Positions 29,893-39,828 are shown, counted from the stretch's first letter. The stretch: DNA of 64,000 nucleotides from Thermomonas alba (GCF_022419205.1 NZ_JAJOZU010000001.1:124001-188000); one strand, 5' to 3'. The notes: generated from the letters alone by a model not told the origin. Program-made: numbers and translations.

Positions 29893-30891
29893 CTACAGCC
29901 AATCGATCCGACGCAGATAGCGGTAAAGCCCGACGCAGACCAACAGCACGCCCACGATCAGCAGCGGGTAGCTCCAGCGGCCGTGCAGTTCCGGCATGTG
30001 GTCGAAGTTCATGCCGTACCAGCTGGCGATCAGGGTCGGCGCGGCCAGCAGCCCGGCCCAGCCGGCCAGCTTCTTCACGATTTCGCCCTGATATACCGTC
30101 ACCAGCGACAGATTGACGTTCATCGCGGCAGCGACCATCTCGCGCAGAGTGTCGATGGTGTCGCCTTCGCGCGCGGCATGGTCGTGCACATCGCGCAGAT
30201 ACGGCCGGATCTCGTCCGGCACCGGCAGCGCCGCGCTGCGCTCCAACTGAGCCAGGATGTCCTGCATCGGCAGCACCGCCAGCCGCATTCGGGTCAGGTC
30301 CTTGCGTAGCCGGTACAGGCGTTCGATGGTGCCGCGCTGGTAGTGCTCGGCGAAGATGTCCTGCTCCAGCGTGTCCAGTGCATCGGCGTAGGTCGCCACG
30401 ATTGCCTGGTAGTTGTCCACGATGAAGTCCAGCACGCCGTGCAGCGCCGCCGCCGGGCCGAGGGCCAGCCGTTCCGGCTCGCGCTCCAGGCGCTGGCGCA
30501 CCGGCGCATAGCTGAGCGAGGCGCCGTGGCGCACCGTCACCAGGTAGCGTGGGCCGGCGAAGATCTGGGTTTCGCCGAAGCGCACCTCGCCTGCGATCCG
30601 CTGCGCGGTATGCACGGCGATGAACAGCCCATGTCCATAGGTTTCCAGCTTGGGCCGCTGGTGTGCCTTGTGCGCGTCTTCCACCGCCAGATCGTGCAGG
30701 CCGAACTCCTCCTGCAGTACGTCCAGCACGGCTTCATCCGGCTCGTACAGCCCGATCCAGACGAAGCGGCCATCGTCCTGCGTCAGCTCCTCGCTGATCG
30801 CGTCGATCGGAATGTCGCGACGGCGCCCGGCGCGATCGTACACCGCGCAGTTGACGATCGCCTGGCGCTGGGAGGCATGCAGTCGGCTCAT
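29893..30891 (-). CDS. CorA-family divalent cation transporter
   Basis: 332 residues. Long soluble N-terminal domain with a helical stalk, then two C-terminal membrane segments with the pore signature YGMNF between them, followed by a short cytoplasmic tail of basic residues. It most likely carries Mg2+ (or Co2+/Ni2+/Zn2+); GMN alone does not separate these. Start 30891 (MSRLHASQRQ) is chosen over an ATG further upstream. It converges on the FHA gene with six bases between stops. Confidence 0.92.
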   Translation of the reverse strand: MSRLHASQRQAIVNCAVYDRAGRRRDIPIDAISEELTQDDGRFVWIGLYEPDEAVLDVLQEEFGLHDLAVEDAHKAHQRPKLETYGHGLFIAVHTAQRIAGEVRFGETQIFAGPRYLVTVRHGASLSYAPVRQRLEREPERLALGPAAALHGVLDFIVDNYQAIVATYADALDTLEQDIFAEHYQRGTIERLYRLRKDLTRMRLAVLPMQDILAQLERSAALPVPDEIRPYLRDVHDHAAREGDTIDTLREMVAAAMNVNLSLVTVYQGEIVKKLAGWAGLLAAPTLIASWYGMNFDHMPELHGRWSYPLLIVGVLLVCVGLYRYLRRIDWL

Positions 30892-30922
30892 CCGCGCATC
30901 CTGCCCGTGCTGGAGATGGTCA

Positions 30923-32140
30923 TCAACCCGCCGGCCTGCGCCAGGCGCGCGATAGTGCCGCATGGATTGGCAGCAGCAGGGCGATCCAGTGGCCGTTGCG
31001 CTGCGGATACAGCTGCAGCCATAGCGGCAGGCAGGCCAGCAGCGCCAGCATCGCCACCGCCACCAGCAGCGCGCGGAAGCGCGGCGTGGGCGTGCGCGCG
31101 CGCAGCAGGGCGAGCCCGCCGGGGACCAGCAGCAGGCACAGCGGGTTGAACAGCAGCAGGTTGCGGTTGGCCCACATCGCCTGGTGGTCGGTGAACGCCC
31201 AGCCCAGCGCCAGCACCAGTCCGAGCAGACCGCACAGCAGCCAGAAGCCCAGCGCCAGTCCCGCCAGCAGCCGCGGACGGGACGCGCGCAGCCATAGGAT
31301 GCCGGCTGCGGCCAGGGCGCCGGCCAGCAGCCACGGCCACAGCAGTGGCGCGTGCTCGGCCGGTTCCGGCGGCAGCCGCTGCGGCAGCAGTTCCGCTTCC
31401 GCGGCCACCAGCGGACGCCCGGTCGTGCCGCTGACCTTGCGCAGGTCGTCGGCCAGCCGGCGCGGCAGGAAATCCTGCTGCCAGCGGCTCAGCGGGCGGT
31501 CGGCGTAGGGCCCCAGGCCGATGTCGAACGCCAGCCACATCCACGCCTCCGGCGAGGCCAGGCGCAGCGCCTCGCCCCGGTAGGTGTCGCCGCTGGAACG
31601 GCCTTCCAGCTGCTTGCGCAGATGGCCGTCGAGCGCGCGGTCGAGCGCGTCGCGCACGCGGGTGGCGCAGTTGTCGGTGAAGTAGTCGTAGCGGTAGCGT
31701 GCGTTCTCGGGGCGGGCGTTCTCTGCCAGCGCCGCCGCCAGCGCCCGCGCCTGCTCCGGTTCCAGGTCCAGCCACTGCACCCACGCGCCGCGTCCGACCT
31801 CGCGGTAATAGGCCATGTCCTCGTCCAGCGGCAGCGCCACCAAGCGATAGCGCATGTCGCCCTTGACGAAGCGGCCGAGGAAGCCGGGCTCGTCGAGGTC
31901 GAAGAAGCCGAAGTTGTAGTTGGTGCGGACGCCGGTGCGCGGGTCTTCCACCACGATGGCGTCGTGCCCGAAGCGTTCCCAGAACACCTCGCCCGGGCCC
32001 ATCGTCACCACCCCGATCCGCGGCGGTGGCGGCGTGGCGGATGTCGCCTGCGGCGCGGCCCGGGCCAGGCCCGTCAGCAGGGTCAGCAGCAGGGCCAGCG
32101 CCAGCTGGATTGACGTGCGCGCGCGCTCAGTCGTCGGCAT
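30923..32140 (-). CDS. DUF4105 (Lnb N-terminal periplasmic domain-like) membrane protein
   Basis: 405 residues: signal peptide (about 1-28), periplasmic DUF4105 region with GPGEVFWERFGHDAIVVE near residues 47-64 and YDYFTDNCATRVRD near 150-163, then about four membrane segments in the last 130 residues. The conserved His and Cys suggest a papain-like hydrolase fold, but no substrate is known to me. Its start overlaps the end of the upstream corC gene by 14 bases, so the two are probably co-translated. Confidence 0.82.
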   Translation of the reverse strand: MPTTERARTSIQLALALLLTLLTGLARAAPQATSATPPPPRIGVVTMGPGEVFWERFGHDAIVVEDPRTGVRTNYNFGFFDLDEPGFLGRFVKGDMRYRLVALPLDEDMAYYREVGRGAWVQWLDLEPEQARALAAALAENARPENARYRYDYFTDNCATRVRDALDRALDGHLRKQLEGRSSGDTYRGEALRLASPEAWMWLAFDIGLGPYADRPLSRWQQDFLPRRLADDLRKVSGTTGRPLVAAEAELLPQRLPPEPAEHAPLLWPWLLAGALAAAGILWLRASRPRLLAGLALGFWLLCGLLGLVLALGWAFTDHQAMWANRNLLLFNPLCLLLVPGGLALLRARTPTPRFRALLVAVAMLALLACLPLWLQLYPQRNGHWIALLLPIHAALSRAWRRPAG

Positions 32141-33005
32141 GCACGCTCACGTGCAGGGCATGCAGCCGGCGCGCGTCGGCGCGCGCCACCCGGAAGGTGA
32201 AGCGGCCGAGCGAAAGCTCCTCGCCGGCCTCGGGCAGGTGGCCGATGGCGGCGGTCACCAGCCCGCCGATGGTGTCGTATTCGTCATCGTCGAAATCGGC
32301 GCCGAAGCGCTCGTTGAAGTCGGCGATCGGGGTGAGCGCGTCCACCACGAACTGGCCGTCGGCCTGGGCCGCGATCAGCACGCCTTCGTCGGCGGCATCG
32401 TCGTGCTCATCGTCGATTTCGCCGACGATCTGCTCCAGCACGTCCTCGATCGTCACCAGCCCGGCCACGCCGCCGTATTCGTCGATGACGATGGCCATGT
32501 GATTGCGCGACTGCCGGAACTCGCGCAGCAGCACGTTCAGGTTCTTGGCCTCGGGGATGAGGACGGCTGGCCGCAGCAGGGTGTGCAGGCTCGCGGGGCG
32601 TTCGCTGGCCACTACGGCGCGCAGCAGATCCTTGGCCAGCAGGATGCCGAGAATCTCGTCCTTGTCTTCGCCGTGTACCGGAAAACGCGAGTGGCCAGAT
32701 TCGACCACCTGGTGGACCACCTCCATCGGGGCGGCATCCACCGACAGCGCCACCATCTGCGCGCGCGGCACCATCACATCGGCGACCGTCATGTCGGCGA
32801 TGTTGATCGCGCCTTCCATCATGCGCAGGGTGTCCGGGCCGATCAGCCCGTCGGCCTGCACGTCGCGCAGCAGTTCGATCAGATCCTCGCGGCTGGTCGG
32901 TTCGCCAGAGAGGGCGGCGCTGATGCGGTCCAGCCAGGAGCGATGCGGTTTTTCGGCGGGTTTCTCGTCGGCGTCTGGGTGGCGTCGACTGTCATCCTCG
33001 GACAT
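32127..33005 (-). CDS. corC: CBS-domain protein CorC/YbeX (HlyC/CorC family)
   Basis: 292 residues, cytoplasmic, without the DUF21 membrane domain. Charged N-terminal extension, two CBS domains (about residues 70-130 and 135-192) and a C-terminal CorC_HlyC domain (about 205-285). Implicated in Mg2+/Co2+ efflux and, in E. coli, ribosome metabolism. It belongs to the conserved miaB-phoH-ybeY-ybeX operon, here read on the reverse strand in that order, and overlaps the next gene downstream. Confidence 0.93.
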   Translation of the reverse strand: MSEDDSRRHPDADEKPAEKPHRSWLDRISAALSGEPTSREDLIELLRDVQADGLIGPDTLRMMEGAINIADMTVADVMVPRAQMVALSVDAAPMEVVHQVVESGHSRFPVHGEDKDEILGILLAKDLLRAVVASERPASLHTLLRPAVLIPEAKNLNVLLREFRQSRNHMAIVIDEYGGVAGLVTIEDVLEQIVGEIDDEHDDAADEGVLIAAQADGQFVVDALTPIADFNERFGADFDDDEYDTIGGLVTAAIGHLPEAGEELSLGRFTFRVARADARRLHALHVSVHADD

Positions 33006-33077
33006 GGGGCGTTGAGCCTTGGGCTTACGGCGGGGGAAACGACGGTGAAAGTCTAGCGAATCTGCGGCCGCGGATGT

Positions 33078-33560
33078 TCATGCGTCCAGATAGGGGTCGG
33101 GCAGGCCGAGCGTGGCCAGGATCTCGCGCTCCAGACGCTCCATCGCCTCGGCCTCGCGCGCATCTTGGTGGTCCCAGCCCAGCAGGTGCAGACAGCCGTG
33201 CACGGTCAGATGGGCGTAGTGGGCGTTCAGCGGCTTGCCCTGTTCCTTGGCCTCGCGGGCGATCACCGGCGCGCACAGCACCAGATCGCCCAGCAGCGGC
33301 AGGCGCACGTTCTTGGGCAGCCCCTCCGGCAGTTCCGCCGGAAAGCTGAGCACGTTGGTGGCGTAGTCGCGGCCGCGGTAGTGGCGATTCAGCGCGCGGC
33401 CTTCACGGGTGCCGACGATGCGGATCGCCAGGTTGGCTTCACGGATGCGACCGGCCAGCGCGGCCGCCACCCATTTGCGGAAACTCACTACCGCCGGAAC
33501 TCCGGCGCGCGGCACCGCATAGCCGACGGCGACATCCAGGCGGACCGGACCTTGGGTCAT
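33078..33560 (-). CDS. ybeY: endoribonuclease YbeY (16S rRNA maturation)
   Basis: Zinc-dependent single-strand RNase that trims the 3' end of 16S rRNA and takes part in ribosome quality control. 160 residues. Zinc ligands His121, His125 and His131 in [11 protein letters not shown], and the conserved Arg59 region [17 protein letters not shown] (58-74). It follows phoH by nine bases in the operon with miaB and corC. Confidence 0.96.
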   Translation of the reverse strand: MTQGPVRLDVAVGYAVPRAGVPAVVSFRKWVAAALAGRIREANLAIRIVGTREGRALNRHYRGRDYATNVLSFPAELPEGLPKNVRLPLLGDLVLCAPVIAREAKEQGKPLNAHYAHLTVHGCLHLLGWDHQDAREAEAMERLEREILATLGLPDPYLDA

Positions 33561-33569
33561 GCGCGCATC

Positions 33570-34535
33570 TTACTCTCTGGCAGCGGCATCGCGCGCGTCG
33601 TAGGCATTGACGATACGCGCCACCAGCGGATGCCGGACCACGTCGCGCGCCTCGAAGAAAGTGAAGCTCACGCCCTCGACTCCGCGCAGCACCTCCAGCG
33701 CATCCTTCAGGCCGGATTTCTGGTGCCTGGGCAGGTCGATCTGGGTCAGATCGCCGGTGATCACCGCGGTGCTGCCGAAGCCGAGCCGGGTCAGGAACAT
33801 CTTCATCTGCTCGATGCTGGTGTTCTGCGCTTCGTCGAGGATCACGAATGCGTCGTTCAGGGTACGCCCGCGCATGAACGCGAGCGGCGCGATTTCGATC
33901 ACGTTGCGTTCGATCAGGCGCGCGACTTTCTCTACGCCCAGCATCTCGTACAGCGCGTCGTACAGCGGGCGCAGGTAGGGATCGACCTTCTGGGTGAGGT
34001 CGCCCGGCAAAAATCCGAGCTTCTCGCCGGCCTCCACTGCCGGGCGTACCAGCACCACGCGCTGCACCCGCGACTGGTTCAGCGCGTCCACCGCCATGGC
34101 CACGGCGAGGTAGGTCTTGCCGGTGCCGGCCGGGCCGATGCCAAAGTTGATGTCGTGGCTGGCGATTGCCTGCAGATATTTGCGCTGGTTGGGCCCGCGC
34201 CCCCGCAGGGTGCCGCGCTTGACCCGCACCGCCACGTCCTGGCCGGCAGGACCGTCGATGGGCGCGGCCTGCTGCGCGAATGCGCCCAGGCGCAGGTGCA
34301 CGGCGTGCTCGTCCAGGGTCTCGCCGGCGGCATCGTCGTACAGCCGACGCAGGAACGCCTCGGCGCGTTCGGCGGCCTCGGCGTTGTCGGCGGCCACCCG
34401 GAACACGCTGCCGCGGTTGGCGATCTGCACGCCCAAGCGCAGCTCGATCAGGCGCAGATGGGCGTCGAAGGGGCCGCTGAGGTTGGCCAGCCGCTCGATG
34501 TCATCGGGTTCGAGGGTGAAATCGCGACGGTGCAT
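33570..34535 (-). CDS. phoH: PhoH-like ATPase (YbeZ)
   Basis: 321 residues from the ATG at 34535; an in-frame ATG at 34559 would overlap the miaB end. P-loop GPAGTGKTYLA near residues 125-135 and Walker B VILDEAQNTS. The N-terminal 100 residues form the extra domain of the YbeZ subfamily. It partners YbeY in RNA metabolism in several bacteria. Third-from-last gene of the miaB-phoH-ybeY-corC transcript. Confidence 0.94.
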   Translation of the reverse strand: MHRRDFTLEPDDIERLANLSGPFDAHLRLIELRLGVQIANRGSVFRVAADNAEAAERAEAFLRRLYDDAAGETLDEHAVHLRLGAFAQQAAPIDGPAGQDVAVRVKRGTLRGRGPNQRKYLQAIASHDINFGIGPAGTGKTYLAVAMAVDALNQSRVQRVVLVRPAVEAGEKLGFLPGDLTQKVDPYLRPLYDALYEMLGVEKVARLIERNVIEIAPLAFMRGRTLNDAFVILDEAQNTSIEQMKMFLTRLGFGSTAVITGDLTQIDLPRHQKSGLKDALEVLRGVEGVSFTFFEARDVVRHPLVARIVNAYDARDAAARE

Positions 34536-34548
34536 GGTCGGGCCTGGC

Positions 34549-35943
34549 TCAGGCCGCATCGCGGGTCAGCACCCGGCCGCGCAGGGAGTTGGTCAGCGCT
34601 TCGGTGATCTCCACCTGGACGAACTGGCCGATCAGTCGTCGGGGAGCCGGGAAGTTCACCGAGCGCATGTTCTCGGTCTTGCCGGTCAGCTCGTCCGGGT
34701 TCTTCTTCGACGGACCCTCGACCAGGATGGTCTGCACGCTGCCGACCATCGCCTCGCTGATCCGGCGGGCATTGGCATTGATCGCGGCCTGCAGGCGCTC
34801 CAGGCGGGCCTGCTTGACCGAATGCGGCGTAGTGTCTTGCAGGTCGGCAGCCGGGGTTCCGGGACGGCGTGAGTAGATGAAGGAGAAGCTCTGGTCGAAG
34901 CCGACATCCTCGATCAGCTTCATCGTCTTTTCGAAATCGGCGTCGGTCTCACCCGGGAAGCCGACGATGAAGTCGGTCGAAATCGAAATATCTGGCCGCA
35001 CCGCGCGCAGCTTGCGGATCTTCTGCTTGAACTCCAGCGCGGTGTAGCCACGCTTCATCGCCGCCAGGATGCGGTCGCTGCCGGACTGCACCGGCAGATG
35101 CAGGTAGTTGGCCAGCTTGGGCACGTCGCGGTAGGCCTCGATCAGCGAGTCGCTGAACTCCAGCGGGTGTGAAGTGGTGAAGCGGATGCGGCCGATGCCG
35201 TCGATTTCGGCGATCGCGCGGATCAAGAGCGCCAGGTCGGCAGTGGCGCCATCCTCGCCCAGCGCGCCGCGGTAGGCGTTCACGTTCTGCCCCAGCAGGT
35301 TGACCTCGCGCACGCCCTGGGCGGCCAGCTCGGCCACTTCGGTCAGCACCGACTCGAACGGTCGGCTGATCTCCTCGCCGCGGGTATAGGGCACCACGCA
35401 ATAGGTGCAGTACTTGGAGCAGCCTTCCATGATCGAGACGAAGGCGGTGGGGCCTTCCGCGCGCGGCTCCGGCAGGCGGTCGAACTTCTCGATCTCGGGG
35501 AAGCTGATGTCCACCTGCGGCGCGTTCTGTTCGCGGCGGGCGCGGATCAGCTCCGGCAGCCGGTGCAGGGTCTGCGGGCCGAACACCAGGTCCACGTACG
35601 GCGCGCGCTCCAGGATCGCGGCGCCTTCCTGGCTGGCCACGCAGCCGCCGACGCCGATGATGACCGGGCGGCCGCCCTGCTTGAGCTGCTTCCAGCGGCC
35701 TAGCTGGCTGAACACCTTTTCCTGCGCTTTTTCGCGGATCGAGCAGGTATTGATCAGGATTACGTCGGCTTCGTCGGCGTTCGTGGTCAGCTGCATGCCT
35801 TCCGCGGCGCGCAGCACGTCGGCCATCCGCGCCGAGTCATATTCGTTCATCTGGCAGCCGTGGGTCTGGATGAACAGCTTCGGGCCGCTGCCGGCGGTGG
35901 TCGCGGCAGGCGGCGGGGCGGGCAGGGGGTGCAGGTCGGTCAT
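34549..35943 (-). CDS. miaB: tRNA-2-methylthio-N6-dimethylallyladenosine synthase MiaB
   Basis: Radical-SAM enzyme that adds a methylthio group to i6A37 in tRNAs reading UNN codons. 464 residues. Auxiliary cluster Cys30, Cys67 and Cys101 in the UPF0004 domain, radical-SAM Cys175, Cys179 and Cys182 (CSKYCTYC), and a C-terminal TRAM domain (about 385-455). The N-terminus carries a short Pro/Ala-rich extension before [15 protein letters not shown]. First gene of the reverse operon to corC. Confidence 0.97.
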   Translation of the reverse strand: MTDLHPLPAPPPAATTAGSGPKLFIQTHGCQMNEYDSARMADVLRAAEGMQLTTNADEADVILINTCSIREKAQEKVFSQLGRWKQLKQGGRPVIIGVGGCVASQEGAAILERAPYVDLVFGPQTLHRLPELIRARREQNAPQVDISFPEIEKFDRLPEPRAEGPTAFVSIMEGCSKYCTYCVVPYTRGEEISRPFESVLTEVAELAAQGVREVNLLGQNVNAYRGALGEDGATADLALLIRAIAEIDGIGRIRFTTSHPLEFSDSLIEAYRDVPKLANYLHLPVQSGSDRILAAMKRGYTALEFKQKIRKLRAVRPDISISTDFIVGFPGETDADFEKTMKLIEDVGFDQSFSFIYSRRPGTPAADLQDTTPHSVKQARLERLQAAINANARRISEAMVGSVQTILVEGPSKKNPDELTGKTENMRSVNFPAPRRLIGQFVQVEITEALTNSLRGRVLTRDAA

Positions 35944-36069
35944 GGCAACTCCGGGGCGCGGCGGTGAGTCCGGGCCGGATGGATGAAAGGGTGGGCTATT
36001 CTACGGCAGCGCTCAGGCGGGGGGGCGGATGCTTGCCAAGCAACGGTGTGCAGGGCGAGACTTCCCGCC

Positions 36070-37053
36070 ATGAGGGGGGCGAGAGTCATTCTATCGGGGG
36101 CGTTGCTGGCGCTGGCCGCGCCGGTGCTGGCGGGGAGTGTGTATCGCTGCGTGGGTGGCGATGGGTCGGTGAGTTACGGCAACAAGCGCCCGCCGGGTGC
36201 GCAGTGCCGGCTGCTCGGAAGCTACCGCGCATCGCCAGCGCGGGCGGCGTCACGCGTCCAGTCGTCCGTAGCCACGCCCGCGCCGCCGCTGGCCACGGTG
36301 GTGCGTCCGCCGGCGGCGCCTTCCGCGCCGCTTTCCATGCCGAGAGAGCCGCAGACGGACGGAGGCTCGCCTCAGGTCGCGTCGTTGCCTGCGTCCGCGT
36401 CTTCTCCCGCCCCAGCCCCGGGGCCGGCCGCGGGCCCGCGGCTGGTGCGCGGCCAGCTGTATAGCTTTGTCGGCAAGGATGGAGTGCGTACCTACACCAG
36501 CGTGCGTCCTGCCGGGGTGCCGATGAGCGCCATTCGCACCATCCATTATTCGTATATCGAGCGTTGCTATGCCTGTGGGGTGCTGCCGGGGGTGGATTTC
36601 CGCACGGTGCGCCTGAACACCACCGCCTACCGTGACGAAATCGCCGCGGCCGCGCGCGAGCTTGGCGTGGAGGAGGCGATCGTGCGCGCCATCATCCACG
36701 CCGAATCCGCGTTCAATCCCGCGGCCATTTCGCGGGTCGGGGCGCAGGGGCTGATGCAGCTGATGCCCGCCACCGCACGCCGGTTCGGCGTGCTGGATGC
36801 CTTCGACGCCGGGCAGAACATTCGTGGCGGGGTGCAGTATCTGGCCTGGCTGCTGAAGCGGTTCAACGGCAACCTGACCCTGGCGGCGGCCGGTTACAAC
36901 GCCGGGGAAGGGGCGGTGGACAAGTATGGCGGGGTGCCGCCGTACCCGGAGACCCAGCGGTACGTGCAGCGAGTGGGGGTGTTGGCAGAGCGCTATCGGG
37001 TCGCCCTGGCGGCCGCAGGCGCCCCCTTGCGCAGCGGATTGTCGGCGCGTTAA
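36070..37053 (+). CDS. lytic transglycosylase (SLT, MltE/Slt70-like) with two DUF4124-like segments
   Basis: 327 residues: signal peptide (about 1-21), a DUF4124-like segment (SVYRCVGGDGSVSYGNKRP, 23-41), a Pro/Ala/Ser-rich linker (about 55-125), a second similar segment (QLYSFVGKDGVRTYTSVRP, 129-147), a CYAC pair (166-169) and the SLT domain. Catalytic Glu212 in HAESAFNP, then GLMQLMPATA and GYNAGEGAV. It cleaves peptidoglycan glycan strands in the periplasm. Start 36070 is fixed by the signal peptide. Divergent from miaB. Confidence 0.9.
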   Translation: MRGARVILSGALLALAAPVLAGSVYRCVGGDGSVSYGNKRPPGAQCRLLGSYRASPARAASRVQSSVATPAPPLATVVRPPAAPSAPLSMPREPQTDGGSPQVASLPASASSPAPAPGPAAGPRLVRGQLYSFVGKDGVRTYTSVRPAGVPMSAIRTIHYSYIERCYACGVLPGVDFRTVRLNTTAYRDEIAAAARELGVEEAIVRAIIHAESAFNPAAISRVGAQGLMQLMPATARRFGVLDAFDAGQNIRGGVQYLAWLLKRFNGNLTLAAAGYNAGEGAVDKYGGVPPYPETQRYVQRVGVLAERYRVALAAAGAPLRSGLSAR

Positions 37054-37068
37054 GCGTTCATATACACT
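37039..37068 (+). promoter_or_regulatory. promoter of petABC
   Basis: TTGTCG (37039-37044), 16 bases, TATACA (37061-37066), overlapping the end of the upstream transglycosylase gene and leaving a leader of about 70 bases before petA. Confidence 0.55.
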
Positions 37069-37142
37069 TCATCGTCCTTTGCGATTGGGGCCGCGGCCTC
37101 CAGTCGGTCCGGACAGTCAAGTCCTCTATTACGGAGTACGGG

Positions 37143-37739
37143 ATGGCGAACGAAGAGGTCAATCCTGGGCGACGCCGGTTCCTCACCGCGACGACCGCGG
37201 TGGTGGGGGCAGTGGGTGCCGGGTTCGCGGCGGTGCCGTTCATCAAGTCCTGGAGCCCGAGCGCGCGCGCGCGCTTTGCAGGCGCCCCGGTCAGTCAGGA
37301 CATCAGCGCGCTGCAGGACGGCCAGCAGCTGGTCGTGAACTGGCGCGGTCAGCCGATCTACATCGCCAAGCGTTCCAAGGCCATGCTCGCGACCTTGCCG
37401 GTGATGGATCCGCTGGTGGCCGATCCGCACTCGGATGCCTCCTCGCAGCCGTCCTACGCCAAGAACGAAACCCGTTCCATCCGGCCCGAAATCGCGGTGC
37501 TGGTCGGCGTTTGCACCCATCTGGGCTGCGCGCCCGAGTTCAAGCCCGAGGTCAAGCCCGAGCCGTTCGATCCGGACTGGAAGGGCGGCTATTTCTGTCC
37601 CTGCCACAAGTCGCGCTATGACCTGGCCGGGCGCGTGCTGAAGGCGCAGCCCGCGCCCCTGAATCTGCCGGTGCCGCCCTATCACTTCGAAGGCGACAAT
37701 GTCGTCGTCATCGGTGTCGATCCGAAGGGAGCTGCGTAA
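37143..37739 (+). CDS. petA: ubiquinol-cytochrome c reductase Rieske iron-sulfur subunit
   Basis: Carries the 2Fe-2S cluster that takes electrons from ubiquinol in the bc1 complex. 198 residues. The N-terminus has RRRFLTATTAVVGAVGAG, a twin-arginine-type anchor that stays uncleaved. Cluster ligands Cys124 and His126 (CTHLGC) and Cys152 and His155 (CPCHKSRYD); Cys129 and Cys154 form the disulfide. First gene of petABC, three bases before petB. Confidence 0.97.
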   Translation: MANEEVNPGRRRFLTATTAVVGAVGAGFAAVPFIKSWSPSARARFAGAPVSQDISALQDGQQLVVNWRGQPIYIAKRSKAMLATLPVMDPLVADPHSDASSQPSYAKNETRSIRPEIAVLVGVCTHLGCAPEFKPEVKPEPFDPDWKGGYFCPCHKSRYDLAGRVLKAQPAPLNLPVPPYHFEGDNVVVIGVDPKGAA

Positions 37740-37742
37740 GCC

Positions 37743-39014
37743 ATGGCGAACATCCTCACTCGCGCCGCCAACGGCCTGATGGACTGGATCAACGTGCGCG
37801 CGCCCGGTTTGATGCCGGTGTACCGCAAGCACATGAGCGAGTACTACGCGCCGAAGAACTTCAATATCTGGTACATCTTCGGCGTGTTGTCGATCGTGGT
37901 GCTGGCCAACCAGATCCTGACCGGTATCTTCCTGACCATGCAGTACAAGCCCAGCGCCGCCGAGGCGTTCGGCTCCGTCGAGTACATCATGCGCGACGTG
38001 GAGTGGGGCTGGCTGATCCGCTACATGCACAGCACTGGCGCGTCGCTGTTCTTCATCGTCATCTACCTGCACATGTTCCGCGGGCTGATGTACGGCAGCT
38101 ACCGCAAGCCGCGCGAACTGGTGTGGCTGCTGGGCATGGTGATCTACCTGGTGCTGATGGCCGAGGCCTTCATGGGCTACGTGCTGCCCTGGGGGCAGAT
38201 GTCGTACTGGGGTGCCAAGGTCATCATTTCGCTGTTCGGGGCGATCCCGGTGATCGGCGGCGGCCTAACCGAGTGGATCATGGGCGATTACAACCCTAGC
38301 GATGCCACCCTCAACCGCTTTTTCGCCCTGCACGTGATCGCCTTGCCGCTGGTGCTGCTGCTGCTGGTGGTGCTGCACATCTTTGCGCTGCACGAAGTCG
38401 GCTCGAACAATCCGGACGGGGTGGAGATCAAGAAGGGGCCGAAGGGCAACCGCTGGTCGCAGACGGCACCGGCCGATGGCATCCCGTTCCATCCGTACTA
38501 CACGGTCAAGGATCTGTTTTACGTCGGCTGCTTCCTGGTCGTCGCGGCGTTCATCATCTTCTTTGCCCCGACCTTCGGCGGTTGGTTCCTGGAACATGAC
38601 AACTTCACCGAGGCCAACCCGCTGGTGACCCCGGCGCACATCAAGCCGGTGTGGTACTTCACCCCGTACTACGCGATGCTGCGGGTGGTGCCGTCATTCT
38701 TCGGCATCAAGCTGTGGGGCGTGCTGGTGATGTTCGGCGCGATCGCGCTGCTGTTTTTGGTGCCGTGGCTGGACAAGTCCCCGGTCAAGTCCTACCGCTA
38801 CCGCGGCTGGCTGAGCTGGGTGATGCTGCTGATGTTCGCCACCTGCTTTTTGTGGCTGGCCAAGATCGGCGCAGGTCCCGGCACGGATCCGGTGGAGACC
38901 ATCATCGGCCGCGTGCTGACCTTCCTCTATTTCGCTTTCTTCATCACCATGCCGGTGTGGTCCAAGCTGGACAAGACCAAGCCGGTGCCGGAACGGGTGA
39001 CGATGCATGATTAA
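37743..39014 (+). CDS. petB: cytochrome b of the bc1 complex
   Basis: 423 residues, eight or nine membrane segments, a full-length cytochrome b (not split). Heme ligands lie in HSTGASLFFIVIYLHMF and in HVIALPLVLLLLVVLH, each with His pairs 14 residues apart. The Qo-site motif reads PVWY, a known bacterial variant of PEWY. It transfers electrons between ubiquinol oxidation and quinone reduction. Its end overlaps the petC start by eight bases. Confidence 0.97.
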   Translation: MANILTRAANGLMDWINVRAPGLMPVYRKHMSEYYAPKNFNIWYIFGVLSIVVLANQILTGIFLTMQYKPSAAEAFGSVEYIMRDVEWGWLIRYMHSTGASLFFIVIYLHMFRGLMYGSYRKPRELVWLLGMVIYLVLMAEAFMGYVLPWGQMSYWGAKVIISLFGAIPVIGGGLTEWIMGDYNPSDATLNRFFALHVIALPLVLLLLVVLHIFALHEVGSNNPDGVEIKKGPKGNRWSQTAPADGIPFHPYYTVKDLFYVGCFLVVAAFIIFFAPTFGGWFLEHDNFTEANPLVTPAHIKPVWYFTPYYAMLRVVPSFFGIKLWGVLVMFGAIALLFLVPWLDKSPVKSYRYRGWLSWVMLLMFATCFLWLAKIGAGPGTDPVETIIGRVLTFLYFAFFITMPVWSKLDKTKPVPERVTMHD

Positions 39015-39750
39015 GACCATCTTGTCCCGCGTGGCCCTGTTGGCGGCAGGCTTCGTGCTGTCCTGCGCGGCTCTTGCCAATGAAAGCGGCAACCTTCAGC
39101 AGGCCGGAGTCGATCTCAACGACAAGGCCTCGCTGCAGCATGGCGCGGCCCTGTTCATGAACTACTGCAGCGGCTGCCATTCGCTGAAATACGTGCGCTA
39201 CGCGCGCATCGGCGAGGATCTCGGCCTGACCGAAGACCAGGTGATGCAGAACCTGAACTTCAGCGGCGGCAAGATCGGCGACCATGTGCTGTCGGCGATG
39301 CCGCCGGAGCTGGCCAAGGCCGCGTTCGGCAAGGCGCCGCCGGATTTGTCGCTGATCGCGCGCGTGCGCGGCAGCGACTGGATCTACACCTATCTGAAGT
39401 CCTTCTATGTGGATGAAAGCCGCCCGGTCGGCTGGAACAACACCCTGTTTCCGAACGCCTCCATGCCGAACCCGCTATGGGAGCTGCAGGGCATCCAGCA
39501 GCCGGTCTATGGCAAGAAAACCGAAGCGGGTGAGCTTCCGGTAGAGGGCTTTACCATCAGCCAGGCCGGCACCCAGACTCCGGCGCAGTTCGATCGCACC
39601 GTGCGCGACATCACCGCGTTCCTCGAGTACGTCGGCGAGCCGGTGGCGCTCAAGCGCCAGAGCGTGGGCGTGTGGGTGCTGCTGTTTCTGGTGTTCTTCT
39701 CGCTGATGGCGTGGCTGTTGAAGCAAGAATACTGGCGTGACGTTCACTGA
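39007..39750 (+). CDS. petC: cytochrome c1 of the bc1 complex
   Basis: 247 residues: signal peptide (about 1-24, ALAN), covalent heme site CSGCH (Cys54, Cys57, His58) and one C-terminal membrane anchor (about 219-237) followed by KQEYWRDVH. The likely axial Met lies in the AMPPELA segment. It passes electrons from the Rieske subunit to soluble cytochrome c. Overlap with petB indicates translational coupling. Confidence 0.97.
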   Translation: MIKTILSRVALLAAGFVLSCAALANESGNLQQAGVDLNDKASLQHGAALFMNYCSGCHSLKYVRYARIGEDLGLTEDQVMQNLNFSGGKIGDHVLSAMPPELAKAAFGKAPPDLSLIARVRGSDWIYTYLKSFYVDESRPVGWNNTLFPNASMPNPLWELQGIQQPVYGKKTEAGELPVEGFTISQAGTQTPAQFDRTVRDITAFLEYVGEPVALKRQSVGVWVLLFLVFFSLMAWLLKQEYWRDVH

Positions 39751-39828
39751 CGCGGCGCCAGCGGCAGGGACGCCGGCGGCAGGGAACGTCGCTTGATCGC
39801 CGTCCGCAGCGTGCGGGCGGCGCAAGGT

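Noticed and set aside
37743-39014. PVWY in place of PEWY in cytochrome b
   Set aside because: It is a known variant in bacterial bc1 complexes and not an anomaly.
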